Assembly (NCBI GenBank): GCA_023428465.1
Contig: JAEYXM010000158.1
Location: 1-39,293 of the forward strand
Origin: Actinomycetes bacterium
Lineage (GTDB): Bacteria > Actinomycetota > Actinomycetes > Actinomycetales > Cellulomonadaceae
Reading direction: 5' to 3'
Length of the DNA: 39,293 nucleotides
This document shows, piece by piece, positions 1 to 7,145 of this stretch. The position numbers were made by a program, and so were the translations under genes. Positions within the stretch are counted from its first letter, which is position 1. Each line of letters opens with the position of its first letter. Below the pieces are notes generated by a model. The model worked only from the letters and a program-made list of their open reading frames with translations. It had not been told where the DNA came from and searched no databases.

Positions 1-1634
1 CCGCCGGAGAGGTTGGCCGAGTCGAACCCGGCCTGGTCGAGCACCCGGTGCGCCAGGTAGGACCGGAAGCCGCTCGCGCAGTGCACGCGCACGGGCCGGC
101 CGGCGGCGACGGCGCGGACCTCGTCGAGCCGCTCGCGCAGCTCGGTGTGCGGCACGTTGAGCGCGCCCGGCAGGTGCCCGGCGGCGAACTCCCGCGCGGA
201 CCGGACGTCGAGCACGAGCGCGCCGTCGAGGACCTTGTCGAGGTCCTCGGGGTACCAGAGCCGCAGGGTGCCGTCGAGCACGTTCTGCGCGACGAATCCG
301 GCCATGTTCACCGGGTCCTTCGCGGAGCCGTAGGGCGGTGCGTAGGCGAGCTCGAGCTCGGCGACGTCGTCGACGGTCAGGCCGGCTGCCAGCGCGGTGG
401 CGAGGACGTCGATGCGCTTGTCGGCGCCCGCTCGGCCGACGGCTTGGGCGCCGAGGAGCCGCCCGTCGGGCGCGAAGGTCATCGTCAGGTGCAGCTGCTC
501 GGCTCCGGGGAAGTAGCCCGCGTGGTGGCCGGGGTGCACGTGCACCACGTGGTGCTCGATCCCTGCCTGCTGGAGCGCGCGCTGGCTGGCGCCGGTCATC
601 GCGGCGGTCAGGCCGAACACGCGCACGACGGCGGTGCCGAGCACTCCGCGCGCCTCGCGGCCGGGGGTGATCCTGCCGAGGATGGCGTCGGCCGCACGGC
701 GGCCCTGGCGGTTCGCCGGCCCGGCGAGCGGCACGGCGCCGACGACGCCGGTCACGGCGTGGCGCACGGCCGTCGCGTCGCCGACGGCCCAGATGTGCGG
801 GTCCGACGTGCGCTGGCGGTCGTCGACGAGGATGGCGCCGCTCGGGGTGAGCTCGAGCCCGGCGGCCCGCGCCAGGTGGCTGTCGGGGCGCACGCCGACC
901 GAGAGGACGACCAGGTCGGCGTCGAGGGTCGTGCCGTTGCTGAGGCGGACGCGGACACCGGCCCCGCCTGCGGCGGGCGCGATCTCCTCGGCGGCGACGC
1001 CGACGTGCGTCCGGACGCCGTGCGCTCGCAGCTCGGCGTCGAGGAGGCTCGCGAGCTCCGCGTCGAGCGGGGGCAGGACGTGGGGGGCCAGGTCCACGAG
1101 GTCCACCTCGAGGCCGCGCGTGCGCAGCGCCTCGGCGGTCTCGAGGCCGATGAACCCGGCGCCGAGGACGACCGCGGTCCGTGCGCCGTCGCCGACGACG
1201 GCGCGCAGCCCGTCGGCGTCGGGCACGGTGCGCAGGGTGTGGACCTGCGCGAGGTCGAGGCCGGGGATGGGCGGCCGTACGGTCGCCGCGCCGGGTGCGA
1301 GGACGAGTGCGTCGTAGTCGAGCGTGTACTCCGCGGGGCCCTCGGGCGCGGCGTGCCGGACCGTGACGGTGCGCTGCTCGCGGTCGATGTCGACGACCTC
1401 GTGGCCGGTGCGCACGTCGAGGTCGAGTGCGGCGCGCAGGGACTCGGGGGTCTGCACGAGGAGTGCGGAGCGGCGCGGGATCTCGTCGCTCACGTGGTAG
1501 GGCAGCCCGCAGTTCGCGAACGACACGAACGCGCCGCGCTCCAGGACGACGATCTCGGCGTCCTCCGCGAGACGGCGGGCCCGGGCGGCGGCGCTCATGC
1601 CACCGGCCACTCCACCGACGACGACGATCCTCAT
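1..1634 (-). CDS. CoA-disulfide reductase with C-terminal rhodanese domain (3' end cut by window)
   Basis: FAD/NAD(P)H-dependent disulfide reductase of the CoADR-Rhd type, which reduces CoA disulfide, CoA-persulfide or polysulfide in the cytosol. The N-terminus has the FAD-binding GGVAGGMSAA motif, followed by SFANCGLPY with the single redox cysteine at residue 42, typical of CoADR/NADH oxidases rather than the paired CxxxxC of glutathione reductases. A second nucleotide-binding segment (VVLGAGFIGLETAEAL) and VWAVGDAT follow, then the dimerisation domain (AYAPPYGSAKDPVN). From about residue 455 a rhodanese domain begins, with the active-site loop HCASGFRS (Cys near residue 518). The gene runs off the left edge after LSGG, so only a short tail is missing. 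The ATG at 1634 is preceded by GAGGAG. It lies downstream of a CstR-like regulator and has its own CsoR/CstR-type operator, so a role in persulfide handling is inferred. Confidence 0.9.
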   Translation of the reverse strand, partial: MRIVVVGGVAGGMSAAARARRLAEDAEIVVLERGAFVSFANCGLPYHVSDEIPRRSALLVQTPESLRAALDLDVRTGHEVVDIDREQRTVTVRHAAPEGPAEYTLDYDALVLAPGAATVRPPIPGLDLAQVHTLRTVPDADGLRAVVGDGARTAVVLGAGFIGLETAEALRTRGLEVDLVDLAPHVLPPLDAELASLLDAELRAHGVRTHVGVAAEEIAPAAGGAGVRVRLSNGTTLDADLVVLSVGVRPDSHLARAAGLELTPSGAILVDDRQRTSDPHIWAVGDATAVRHAVTGVVGAVPLAGPANRQGRRAADAILGRITPGREARGVLGTAVVRVFGLTAAMTGASQRALQQAGIEHHVVHVHPGHHAGYFPGAEQLHLTMTFAPDGRLLGAQAVGRAGADKRIDVLATALAAGLTVDDVAELELAYAPPYGSAKDPVNMAGFVAQNVLDGTLRLWYPEDLDKVLDGALVLDVRSAREFAAGHLPGALNVPHTELRERLDEVRAVAAGRPVRVHCASGFRSYLAHRVLDQAGFDSANLSG

Positions 1635-1705
1635 GGTGCTCCTCACAGGTGCTCGGGTGCGGGTGGTCGGGCACGCGGGCACTGCGCGCCGCGTCCTTCC
1701 TCCGA

Positions 1706-1724
1706 ACAATACCCCGGGGGGTAT
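1706..1724 (-). promoter_or_regulatory. CsoR/CstR-type operator and -10 of the CoADR-rhodanese gene
   Basis: At 1709-1724 the sequence reads ATACCCCGGGGGGTAT, with arms ATACCCC and GGGGTAT around a two-base centre. This matches the GC-rich dyads bound by CsoR-family repressors of the CstR branch. On the minus strand the right arm runs into TATTGT (1706-1711), a plausible -10, so bound repressor would block the promoter of the gene starting at 1634. The partner site is at 2461-2476. Confidence 0.65.
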
Positions 1725-1770
1725 CTATTCCAGCCAGGACGAAGGTCGCCCGGCCGCCACTGTGCGCCCG

Positions 1771-2034
1771 TCAGGCGAGCGAGAGGAAGAGCTTCTGCAG
1801 CTTGGCGCGGTCGATGCCCGCGGCCTCCTCGCCCTGCGTGAGGCAGTGCTCGAGACCTGTGGAGATGATCGAGAAGCCCGCCCGGTCGAGCGCCTTGGAA
1901 GCCGCGGACAGCTGCGTGACGACATCGGCGCAGTCTGCGCCGGCCTCGAGCATCTTGATGACACCGCCGACCTGGCCCTGCGCGCGGCGGAGGCGGTTGA
2001 TGACGGCGGTCATCTCCTGGGGGTCGAGCTGCAT
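1771..2034 (-). CDS. CsoR-family repressor, CstR-like (persulfide-sensing type)
   Basis: An 87-residue all-helical repressor of the CsoR/RcnR/CstR family (DUF156). The fold signature INRLRRAQGQVGGVIKMLE is present, followed by Cys35 (GADCADVV) and Cys64 (LEHCL). Copper-sensing CsoR proteins need a Cys-His-Cys set, with His four residues before the second Cys; here that position is Gly60, so only the two cysteines remain. This is the CstR arrangement, which forms di- or trisulfide links with sulfane sulfur. Start choice: ATG 2034 opens with the usual MQLDP, with GGAGGAAGGA upstream. An alternative ATG at 2073 overlaps the rhodanese stop as ATGA and would add 13 residues. It shares an operon with the rhodanese at 2070-2432 and probably represses both sulfur promoters. 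A copper sensor is less likely: the ligand His is absent and no copper ATPase or chaperone is nearby. Confidence 0.88.
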   Translation of the reverse strand: MQLDPQEMTAVINRLRRAQGQVGGVIKMLEAGADCADVVTQLSAASKALDRAGFSIISTGLEHCLTQGEEAAGIDRAKLQKLFLSLA

Positions 2035-2069
2035 GGTGCGCCGTCCTTCCTCCGGGGTTCCTGCGGGGC

Positions 2070-2432
2070 TCATCGTGTCACGCTCCCGCCGGCGGCACGC
2101 CAGGCAGTCAGGCCGCCGGAGAGGCTGGTCGCACGGTACCCCTCGGCGCGCAGGCGTGCGGCGGCGCCGCGCGAGCGCATCCCGCTCGCGCACATCACGA
2201 CCACGGGCACGTCCCGCGGGAGGCGCTTGGCCTCGCGCTCGAGGCGGTCGAGCGGTACGTGCCGCGCGCGCGGGGCGTGGCCGGTGCGCCACTCGCCGGG
2301 CTCGCGGACGTCGACGAGGACGCCGCCCGAGTCGAGGAGTGCGAACGCGCGGTCCGCGCGCACGCTGTGGGGCAGTGCGTCCGGGTCGCGGCGCAGGAGT
2401 CGGTCGAGGAGGCTGCGGGTGCGGTCGGCCAT
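2070..2432 (-). CDS. single-domain rhodanese sulfurtransferase
   Basis: A 120-residue cytosolic single-domain rhodanese that moves sulfane sulfur through a cysteine persulfide. The domain starts near residue 35 with LVDVREPGEWRTGHAP. The active-site loop is VVMCASGMRSRGAA, and the C-terminus has the usual LSGGLTAWRAAGG. The ATG at 2432 has AAGGGA seven bases upstream. It is the first gene of an operon with the CstR-like repressor, whose alternative upstream start overlaps this stop as ATGA. A CsoR/CstR-type dyad sits on its promoter. With the CoADR-rhodanese at 1-1634 it forms a compact persulfide-response cluster, a known gene combination for CstR; persulfide dioxygenase and the sulfite exporter often found with it are not in the window. 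Confidence 0.88.
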   Translation of the reverse strand: MADRTRSLLDRLLRRDPDALPHSVRADRAFALLDSGGVLVDVREPGEWRTGHAPRARHVPLDRLEREAKRLPRDVPVVVMCASGMRSRGAAARLRAEGYRATSLSGGLTAWRAAGGSVTR

Positions 2433-2457
2433 GGCGGGTCCCTTCAGGCGAGGACCG

Positions 2458-2476
2458 ATCATACCCCCAAGGGTAT
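2458..2476 (-). promoter_or_regulatory. CsoR/CstR-type operator and -10 of the rhodanese-repressor operon
   Basis: ATACCCCCAAGGGTAT at 2461-2476 has inverted arms ATACCC and GGGTAT. On the minus strand the dyad is followed by TATGAT (2458-2463) as -10, the same geometry as the site at 1709-1724. The dyad also lies in the -35 zone of the divergent nadC promoter, so the repressor could affect nadC as well (inference). Confidence 0.65.
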
Positions 2477-2484
2477 GGCTCCGG

Positions 2485-2498
2485 ATAGTCTCGCCTTC
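2485..2498 (+). promoter_or_regulatory. -10 box for leaderless nadC
   Basis: TAGTCT at 2485-2490 fits the actinobacterial TANNNT -10. Eight bases later comes the GTG at 2499, so transcription would start at or near the start codon. No good -35 is visible; that position is occupied by the CstR-type dyad. Confidence 0.5.
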
Positions 2499-4949
2499 GT
2501 GAACCTCCACCCGCTGTGGCTCCGCGCCGTCGTCGCCGGCGCCCTCGACGAGGACCTGGGCGCCGCCCCCGGCCGCGACGTCACCACGCAGGCGACCGTC
2601 CCGGCCGACGCCGTCGGCACCGCCCACCTCGCCGCCCGGGCGGACGGCGTCATCGCCGGGCTCGTGGTCGTGCGCGAGGTCCTCGACCAGGTCGCCGAGC
2701 GCCTCGGCCTCCCGCGCGCGGAGCTGCGCCTGCGCGCCGACGACGGCGACCGCGTCACCGCCGGGCAGGTCCTCGCCGACCTCACCGGCCCCGTGCGCAC
2801 CCTGCTCGTCGCCGAGCGCACGCTGCTCAACCTCGTCAGCCGCGCATCGGGCGTGGCCAGCCACACGCGCCGCTGGGCGGACGTCCTCGCGGGCAGCGGG
2901 GCGCAGGTCCTCGACACGCGCAAGACGACGCCCGGCCTGCGCGCGCTCGAGAAGTACGCGGTGCGCTGCGGAGGCGGGACCAACAAGCGGCTCGGGCTCT
3001 ACGACGTCGCGATGGTCAAGGACAACCACGTCATCGCCGCCGGGTCGATCGCCGCGGCCGTCGAGCAGATCCGCCGCGAGTTCCCGGACGTCGCGATCCA
3101 GGTCGAGGCCGACACCCTCGCCCAGGCGATGGAAGCGCTCGACGCCGGCGCGACCTTCCTGCTCCTGGACAACATGACCACGCCGCAGCTCGCCGAGGTC
3201 GTCGCCGCCGTCCGAGCGCGCGAGGCGCAGACGGGGCGCGTCGAGCTCGAGGCGACCGGCAACCTGACGCTCGACCGCGCCGCCGAGGTAGCCGCGACCG
3301 GAGTCGACTACCTGTCGGTCGGCGGCCTCACGCACTCGTCCCCGATCCTCGACGTCGCCCTCGACCTGGTGGCCACTACCATGCACGGCGTGACCCCCGA
3401 CGACCGGCCAGCCGCGGCTGACGCGCCCACCCCCGCCGCGCCGGACGGGCCCACCGTCGACGCGCCGGAGGACGACCTCCCGGAGCAGCTGCGGATCCGC
3501 CGCGCCAAGCGCGAGCGCCTCCTCGCGCAGGGTCGCGACCCGTACCCCGTCGGTGTCCCGATCACGCACACGATCGCCCAGGTGCGGGCCGACCACGCAG
3601 ACCTCGAGGCGGGTCAGGAGACGGACGACGTCGTCGGCGTCGCGGGCCGCGTCGTCTTCCTGCGCAACACGGGCAAGCTGTGCTTCGTCACCCTGCAGGA
3701 CGGCGCCGGTGCGCGCCTGCAGGTCATGCTCAGCCAGGCCGTCGTCGGTGCGGAGTCGCTCGAGGCGTTCAAGGACGACGTCGACCTGGGTGACCACCTG
3801 TTCGCCCACGGCCGCGTCATCTGCTCCCGCCGCGGCGAGCTGAGCGTCTTCGCCGACGAGTGGCGCATCGCCGCCAAGGCCCTGCGGCCTCTGCCGGTGC
3901 TCCACAAGGAGCTCTCGGAGGAGGCGCGGGTCCGCAACCGCTCGGTCGACCTCATCGTGCGCCAGGGCGCGCGTGACGCCGTCCGGGTGCGCGCCGACGT
4001 CGTGCGCTCGCTCCGCGAGAACTTCCACCGGCGGGGTTACCTCGAGGTCGAGACCCCCATGCTGCAGACGCAGGCCGGCGGTGCCGCGGCACGGCCGTTC
4101 GTCACGCACATGAACGCCTTCGACATCGACCTGTACATGCGGATCGCGCCGGAGCTGTTCCTCAAACGTGCGGTCGTCGGCGGCATCGAGCGCGTCTTCG
4201 AGATCAACCGGAACTTCCGCAACGAGGGCGCCGACTGGTCGCACTCTCCCGAGTTCGCGATGCTCGAGGCGTACGAGGCCTACGGCGACTACGACACGAT
4301 GGCGGCGCTCACGCAGGACCTCGTGCAGACGGCGGCGCGCGACGCGCTCGGCACCACGCTCGTCACGCTGCCCGACGGCACCGAGTACGAGCTCGGCGGC
4401 GAGTGGGCCGCGATCGGCATGTACCCCTCGCTCTCGGAGGCGATCGGCGAGGAGATCACGCCGCAGACCTCGGTGGCGGACCTGCTGCGCCTCGTCGAGC
4501 AGTTCGACCTTCAGGTCGACCCTGCGCGGCAGAACCACGGCAAGCTCGTCGAGGAGCTCTGGGAGCACCACGTGGGTCGCGGCCTGCACGCGCCGACGTT
4601 CGTGCGCGACTTCCCGGTGGACACCAGCCCGCTCACGCGTGCGCACCGCACGTTCGAGGGCGCGGTCGAGAAGTGGGACCTGTACGTACGCGGATTCGAG
4701 CTCGCCACCGCCTATTCGGAGCTGGTCGACCCGGTCGTGCAGCGTGAGCGTTTCGAGGCACAGGCGCGCCTGGCCGCGGCCGGCGACGACGAGGCGATGC
4801 GTCTCGACGAGGACTTCCTGACCGCGATGGAGCACGCCATGCCGCCGTCGGGCGGAATGGGCATGGGAATCGACCGTCTGCTGATGACGCTCACGGGCCT
4901 CGGCATTCGAGAGACCATCCTGTTCCCGCTCGTGCGCCCCGCGCGCTGA
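2499..4949 (+). CDS. nadC: nicotinate-nucleotide pyrophosphorylase (NadC) read in one frame into lysyl-tRNA synthetase
   Basis: The first 295 or so residues are NadC (quinolinate phosphoribosyltransferase), which converts quinolinate and PRPP to nicotinate mononucleotide in NAD synthesis. Visible signatures are LDTRKTTPGLRALEKYAV, GGGTNKRLGLYDVAMVKDNH, LLLDNM, the beta-strand motif ELEATGNL, and the ending SVGGLTHSSPILDVALDL where the family normally stops. There is no stop codon here: the frame continues through about 30 Ala/Pro/Asp-rich residues into a complete LysS, giving an 816-residue open frame. The start is taken as GTG 2499 (MNLHPLW) because of the -10 box just upstream; ATG 2475 is in frame but lies inside the operator. 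nadA and nadB are not adjacent. Either a true fusion is made, or LysS is also translated from an internal start at 3390 (separate entry). Confidence 0.85.
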   Translation: MNLHPLWLRAVVAGALDEDLGAAPGRDVTTQATVPADAVGTAHLAARADGVIAGLVVVREVLDQVAERLGLPRAELRLRADDGDRVTAGQVLADLTGPVRTLLVAERTLLNLVSRASGVASHTRRWADVLAGSGAQVLDTRKTTPGLRALEKYAVRCGGGTNKRLGLYDVAMVKDNHVIAAGSIAAAVEQIRREFPDVAIQVEADTLAQAMEALDAGATFLLLDNMTTPQLAEVVAAVRAREAQTGRVELEATGNLTLDRAAEVAATGVDYLSVGGLTHSSPILDVALDLVATTMHGVTPDDRPAAADAPTPAAPDGPTVDAPEDDLPEQLRIRRAKRERLLAQGRDPYPVGVPITHTIAQVRADHADLEAGQETDDVVGVAGRVVFLRNTGKLCFVTLQDGAGARLQVMLSQAVVGAESLEAFKDDVDLGDHLFAHGRVICSRRGELSVFADEWRIAAKALRPLPVLHKELSEEARVRNRSVDLIVRQGARDAVRVRADVVRSLRENFHRRGYLEVETPMLQTQAGGAAARPFVTHMNAFDIDLYMRIAPELFLKRAVVGGIERVFEINRNFRNEGADWSHSPEFAMLEAYEAYGDYDTMAALTQDLVQTAARDALGTTLVTLPDGTEYELGGEWAAIGMYPSLSEAIGEEITPQTSVADLLRLVEQFDLQVDPARQNHGKLVEELWEHHVGRGLHAPTFVRDFPVDTSPLTRAHRTFEGAVEKWDLYVRGFELATAYSELVDPVVQRERFEAQARLAAAGDDEAMRLDEDFLTAMEHAMPPSGGMGMGIDRLLMTLTGLGIRETILFPLVRPAR
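3377..3389 (+). promoter_or_regulatory. internal -10 box for leaderless lysS
   Basis: TACCAT at 3377-3382 lies seven bases before GTG 3390, the spacing expected for a leaderless transcript. It sits inside the nadC-lysS frame. I see no convincing -35. It supports independent LysS production despite the missing nadC stop codon. Confidence 0.4.
3390..4949 (+). CDS. lysS: lysyl-tRNA synthetase, class II (internal start in the nadC frame)
   Basis: Class II lysine-tRNA ligase, which charges tRNA-Lys. From GTG 3390 it has 519 residues, near the usual 490-520. An acidic/proline leader is followed by EQLRIRRAKRERLLAQGRDPYPV, the start of typical LysS proteins. Next come the OB-fold anticodon-binding domain (VVGVAGRVVFLRNTGKLCFVTLQD), motif 1 in RRGYLEVETPMLQ, motif 2 in RVFEINRNFRNEG followed by HSPEFAMLEAYEAYGDY, and motif 3 in GGMGMGIDRLLMTLTG. 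The frame is continuous with nadC upstream, so the N-terminus cannot be fixed from sequence alone. GTG 3390 is favoured over ATG 3381 because TACCAT lies seven bases before it. The LysX-type membrane lysyltransferase domain is absent, so this is the housekeeping enzyme. Confidence 0.9.
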   Translation: MTPDDRPAAADAPTPAAPDGPTVDAPEDDLPEQLRIRRAKRERLLAQGRDPYPVGVPITHTIAQVRADHADLEAGQETDDVVGVAGRVVFLRNTGKLCFVTLQDGAGARLQVMLSQAVVGAESLEAFKDDVDLGDHLFAHGRVICSRRGELSVFADEWRIAAKALRPLPVLHKELSEEARVRNRSVDLIVRQGARDAVRVRADVVRSLRENFHRRGYLEVETPMLQTQAGGAAARPFVTHMNAFDIDLYMRIAPELFLKRAVVGGIERVFEINRNFRNEGADWSHSPEFAMLEAYEAYGDYDTMAALTQDLVQTAARDALGTTLVTLPDGTEYELGGEWAAIGMYPSLSEAIGEEITPQTSVADLLRLVEQFDLQVDPARQNHGKLVEELWEHHVGRGLHAPTFVRDFPVDTSPLTRAHRTFEGAVEKWDLYVRGFELATAYSELVDPVVQRERFEAQARLAAAGDDEAMRLDEDFLTAMEHAMPPSGGMGMGIDRLLMTLTGLGIRETILFPLVRPAR

Positions 4950-4971
4950 GGACCGACGTAGGATCGTCGCC

Positions 4972-5130
4972 ATGAACGCCTTCCTCGACGTGGTCGCGGC
5001 CCTCGTGCCGTCGGTGGGTGTCGGCTTGGTCTTCTGGTTCGTGATGCGCGCCATCGTGCGCGCCGACCGATCGGAACGCGCCGCAATCGCGCGTATGGAA
5101 GCCGCCGCGATCGAAAAGAACGATCACTGA
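4972..5130 (+). CDS. 52-residue single-span membrane protein
   Basis: A small open frame, MNAFLDVVAALVPSVGVGL followed by VFWFVMRAIVRADRSERAAI and a charged tail ending EKNDH. Residues 4-28 form one hydrophobic helix, followed by a basic/acidic amphipathic helix. TAGGAT lies seven bases before the ATG, so it appears leaderless. It sits 22 bases after lysS and just before lsr2. From memory, similar short proteins occur at this place in related actinobacteria, but no function is known to me. The codons are GC-rich at third positions for most of its length, which favours real coding. Function unknown. Confidence 0.7.
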   Translation: MNAFLDVVAALVPSVGVGLVFWFVMRAIVRADRSERAAIARMEAAAIEKNDH

Positions 5131-5162
5131 ATTTCTGCTAAGCCTGCGATCACGCCGCGCCG

Positions 5163-5184
5163 GTGATACTTTGCGACATATCAC
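5163..5184 (+). promoter_or_regulatory. inverted repeat in the lsr2 promoter region
   Basis: GTGATA-N10-TATCAC is a perfect six-base inverted repeat. Two more GATCAC half-sites lie upstream at 5122-5127 and 5148-5153. The left arm overlaps a possible extended -10 (TGATACTTT). The position suggests an operator for lsr2, perhaps autoregulatory; this is inference. Confidence 0.4.
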
Positions 5185-5225
5185 TGCACGCGGAGCGTGC
5201 ATTCGCGGACGAGAGAAGGCATTCC

Positions 5226-5552
5226 ATGGCTCAGAAGGTTCAGGTCGTCCTCGTCGACGACGTCGATGGCGGCGTGGCGGACGAGACGGTGACGTTCTCC
5301 CTCGACGGCGTGGCGTACGAGATCGACCTCAGCACCGACAACGCCGCCAAGCTGCGTGACGCCTTCGCCCCGTGGGTCGGCGCCGGTCGCCGCGTGGGTG
5401 GCCGCGCGGCCCGCTCCTCGCGTCGTGCCTCGGCCCGCAGTGCGGGTGGCAAGAACACCGAGATCCGTGACTGGGCGCGCGCGAACGGGTACACCGTGAG
5501 CGACCGCGGCCGCATCCCCGCCGAGGTCAAGGCGGCGTTCGACGCCCACTGA
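5226..5552 (+). CDS. lsr2: Lsr2 nucleoid-associated xenogeneic silencer
   Basis: A 108-residue H-NS-like protein of actinobacteria that bridges AT-rich DNA and silences acquired genes. It begins MAQKVQVVLVDDVDGG, the conserved start of the N-terminal oligomerisation domain (residues 1-60, including VTFSLDGVAYEIDLS). A basic Arg/Ser/Ala linker follows, then the C-terminal DNA-binding domain (TEIRDWARANGYTVSDRGRIPAEV), with the RGR loop that enters the AT-rich minor groove. AGAAGG precedes the ATG. It is followed by a strong bidirectional hairpin, so it is probably monocistronic. Confidence 0.97.
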   Translation: MAQKVQVVLVDDVDGGVADETVTFSLDGVAYEIDLSTDNAAKLRDAFAPWVGAGRRVGGRAARSSRRASARSAGGKNTEIRDWARANGYTVSDRGRIPAEVKAAFDAH

Positions 5553-5596
5553 GCACCAGGCGTCCGCTGACCGGCCGACGTTCGCCGCGTCGACGT

Positions 5597-5634
5597 GACG
5601 AGGGCCCGGGAGCAGCTGCTCCCGGGCCCTCGTC
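5597..5634. terminator. bidirectional terminator between lsr2 and xylB
   Basis: A perfect 38-base palindrome centred at 5615/5616 (arm GAGGGCCCGGGAGCAG). It can fold on either strand and lies between the convergent ends of lsr2 (5552) and xylB (5677). No U-tract follows, as is usual in high-GC actinobacteria. Confidence 0.8.
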
Positions 5635-5676
5635 GTGCCGTCCCGGGCCCGGGGCGCCGGGCTGGGACGGACGCCG

Positions 5677-7125
5677 TCACCTCTCGACGGTGAGCTCCCG
5701 CGCGCGGGCGTACTGCTCGCGCACCTGGGGCGCCGCCGGGGCCGTGAACGTCTCCACGCCCGACGTCGACCACTCGGGCGCACCCGCCGCGGCGTCGGTC
5801 GACGCGGCCAGGATCCACGCGGCCTGGCGGGCTGCGCCGTCGGCCACGTACTCGCCGGGCTCGGGCACCGTCACGTCGACGCCCAGGACCGCCGGCGCGA
5901 TGTGCCGGACCGCCTCGGACTGGGCGCCACCGCCGATGAGGCGGACGCGCTCGACCGGGACACCCAGGTCGCGCAGCGCGTCGAGGCCGTCCGCGAGACC
6001 GCAGAGCATGCCCTCGACGGCCGCCCGGGCCAGGTTCTCCGGCGTCGTGTTCGCGAGCTGCATCCCGTGCAGGGAGCCGGTCGCGTTGGGCTTGTTCGGC
6101 GTCCGCTCGCCCTCGAGGTACGGGACGAGCGTCAGGCCCCCGGCACCCACGGGCGCCTGCAGGGCGAGCGCCGACAGTCCCGGGTGGTCGACGCCCAGCA
6201 TGCGCCGGGCGGCGTCCAGGACGCGCGAGGCGTTCAGCGTGCACGCGAGCGGCAGGAACGCGCCCGTCGCGTCGGCGAAGCCGTTGACCATGCCGCTGGC
6301 GTCCGTCGTCGCGCGCGACGCGACGGCGGAGACGACTCCGGACGTGCCGATCGAGATCGCCACGTCGCCGGGACGCATGCCCAGCGCGAGGGCCGCGGCC
6401 GCGTTGTCGCCCGCGCCGGGACCGAGCAGGCGGCCGTCGACCTGACCGGCGACCTCCGCGGGCCCGACGACGCGCGGGAGCACGAGGTCGCGGCCGAAGG
6501 CCATGCGCAGCAGCTCGGGGCGGTAGGACTCGGTCGACGGGGACCAGTAGCCGGTGCCCGAGGCGTCCGAGCGATCGGTCGTCAGCGCGGACAGGTCCGG
6601 GCCGAGGGGCGAGGAGTCTGCGGGCCCGTAGCCCGCGAGGCGCCACGTCAGCCAGTCGTGCGGCAGCGCGACCGCGGCGACGCGCGCCGCGTTCTCCGGC
6701 TCGGCGTCGCGCAGCCAGCGCAGCTTGGTGATCGTCAGGGAGGCGACGAGCACGGAGCCGCACGCCTGCGCCCACGCCGCAGCGCCACGCTCGAGGTCGC
6801 CCTCGCCGAGCTCGCGGATGAGGTCGACGGCGGCGTCGGCCGAGCGGGTGTCGTTCCACAGCAGGGCGTCGCGGACGACGCGGCCGTCGGCGTCGAGCGC
6901 CACCATGCCGTGCTGCTGGCCGCCGACGGAGACCGCGGCGACGTCGTCGAGGCCACCGGCCTGGGCGATCGCCGTCTGGAGGGCGTCCCACCAGTGGCGG
7001 GGGTCGACGGCGGTGCCGTCGGGGTGGCTCGCGCGACCGCTACGGACGAGCGCGCCGGTCTCCGCGTCGCGGATCACGACCTTGCAGGACTGGGTGGAGG
7101 AGTCCACCCCTGCCACGAGCGTCAT
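5677..7125 (-). CDS. xylB: xylulokinase
   Basis: FGGY-family sugar kinase of 482 residues that phosphorylates D-xylulose to xylulose 5-phosphate, the second step of xylose use. The N-terminal phosphate motif is VAGVDSSTQSCKVVI; VGGQQHGMVALD and LLWNDTRSA are typical of XylB. The C-terminal ATPase half has GDVAISIGTSGVVS, YLEGERTPNKPNA and the adenosine motif LIGGGAQSEAVRHI. The ATG at 7125 has AAGGAG five bases upstream. It follows xylA on the same strand, separated by 69 bases that hold a strong hairpin (7146-7178), so its expression may be lower than that of xylA. Confidence 0.96.
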   Translation of the reverse strand: MTLVAGVDSSTQSCKVVIRDAETGALVRSGRASHPDGTAVDPRHWWDALQTAIAQAGGLDDVAAVSVGGQQHGMVALDADGRVVRDALLWNDTRSADAAVDLIRELGEGDLERGAAAWAQACGSVLVASLTITKLRWLRDAEPENAARVAAVALPHDWLTWRLAGYGPADSSPLGPDLSALTTDRSDASGTGYWSPSTESYRPELLRMAFGRDLVLPRVVGPAEVAGQVDGRLLGPGAGDNAAAALALGMRPGDVAISIGTSGVVSAVASRATTDASGMVNGFADATGAFLPLACTLNASRVLDAARRMLGVDHPGLSALALQAPVGAGGLTLVPYLEGERTPNKPNATGSLHGMQLANTTPENLARAAVEGMLCGLADGLDALRDLGVPVERVRLIGGGAQSEAVRHIAPAVLGVDVTVPEPGEYVADGAARQAAWILAASTDAAAGAPEWSTSGVETFTAPAAPQVREQYARARELTVER

Positions 7126-7145
7126 CGAAGCTCCTTGTGCGTGAG

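Noticed and set aside
1771..2034. Copper-sensing CsoR
   Set aside because: The His ligand position is Gly and no copper transporter or chaperone is nearby; the rhodanese neighbours fit the CstR branch.
2070..5054. A 994-codon open frame on the minus strand antisense to nadC-lysS
   Set aside because: Only its end (2070-2432) is the rhodanese; the rest mirrors the well-identified NadC and LysS codons and has no domain, as is common in GC-rich DNA.
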